This document shows positions 8,323-8,407 of a DNA stretch of 8,407 nucleotides, in pieces. The translations under genes and the position numbers were made by a program. The notes under the pieces are model-generated. The model was not told the DNA's origin and did not search any database. It was given only the letters and a program-made list of their open reading frames with translations. Source of the DNA: an uncultured Lachnospiraceae bacterium. Lineage in GTDB: Bacteria > Bacillota_A > Clostridia > Lachnospirales > Lachnospiraceae. The stretch spans positions 1 through 8,407 of the forward strand of contig USDU01000101.1 of the NCBI GenBank assembly GCA_900553635.1. Reading direction: 5' to 3'. Each line of letters starts with the position of its first letter. Position 1 is the first letter of the stretch.

Positions 8323-8351
8323 AAAAAGCTCCTGGATAACCAGAAGCTTTT
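8323..8351 (-). terminator. Intrinsic terminator after the tRNA gene
   Basis: A 12-bp stem (8324-8335 with 8340-8351, one G-U pair) with a 4-nt loop starts 4 nt after the tRNA. On the minus strand it ends in a U-run that continues as UUUUU, G, UUUU. It should end the tRNA transcript and insulate the riboswitch promoter. Confidence 0.88.
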
Positions 8352-8354
8352 CAG

Positions 8355-8407
8355 CAGTCGATAGGGGAATCGAACCCCTGTTTTCGCCGTGAGAGGGCGA
8401 CGTCTTA
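8355..8407 (-). tRNA. tRNA-Glu (anticodon CUC), 3' part, cut by the window edge
   Basis: The visible 53 nt comprise the end of the D-arm region, an anticodon stem TCGCC/GGCGA with the 7-nt loop CTCTCAC, a short variable loop, the T-arm AGGGG-TTCGATT-CCCCT, the 3' acceptor strand ATCGACT (8356-8362) and discriminator G73 (8355). The anticodon at 8391-8393 reads CUC, so it decodes GAG. The G discriminator and overall sequence agree with bacterial tRNA-Glu. CCA is not encoded after G73. The 5' acceptor strand, predicted to be AGTCGAT, and most of the D-arm lie outside the window. Confidence 0.93.

Noticed and set aside
8013..8339. 108-codon plus-strand frame across the riboswitch region
   Set aside because: It covers the antisense of the riboswitch, promoter and tRNA terminator, and has no protein-like features or ribosome binding site.

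Overview
The window looks like chromosomal DNA from a Gram-positive anaerobe of the Clostridia, most likely a Lachnospiraceae-type Firmicute. The reasons are strong AGGAGG ribosome binding sites, a T-box leader, a tRNA gene with no encoded CCA, a lipoprotein substrate-binding protein for an ABC importer, and protein sequences of clostridial character. Every supported gene lies on the minus strand, so the window reads right to left. I see no insertion sequence, phage gene, CRISPR array or attachment site.

Right edge (8323-8407): the 3' part of a tRNA-Glu (anticodon CUC) followed by its own intrinsic terminator.

Corrinoid importer (4879-8264): a sigma-A-type promoter, a cobalamin riboswitch with a downstream conditional terminator, then a lipoprotein binding protein (btuF-like), an intercistronic terminator-like hairpin, a FecCD/BtuC permease and a BtuD-type ATPase. 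Together they form a complete BtuFCD-type importer that should be switched off when B12 is plentiful.

tyrS unit (2891-4882): a consensus promoter overlapping the btuD stop codon drives a tyrosine-specific T-box leader (specifier UAC, antiterminator bulge, competing terminator). Next come an unusually long structured spacer, tyrosyl-tRNA synthetase, and a small acidic protein of unknown function that starts 1 nt after the tyrS stop.

alaS unit (20-2890): a perfect TTGACA-17-TATAAT promoter abuts the stop codon of the small protein and drives alanyl-tRNA synthetase, which ends in a very strong, nearly symmetric GC-rich terminator at the left edge. No unconditional terminator is visible between btuD and tyrS, or between tyrS, the small ORF and alaS. 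Read-through across these units is therefore plausible, and the T-box terminator is the only visible stop signal between the importer and the synthetase genes.

Most of the window is core metabolism of known kinds. The points most worth a second look are the structured spacer after the T-box, the substitution of the first histidine of the HIGH motif in TyrRS, the unknown 82-residue protein, the cysteine-rich binding protein, and the way promoters are packed onto upstream stop codons. I did not find convincing evidence of an undescribed system.
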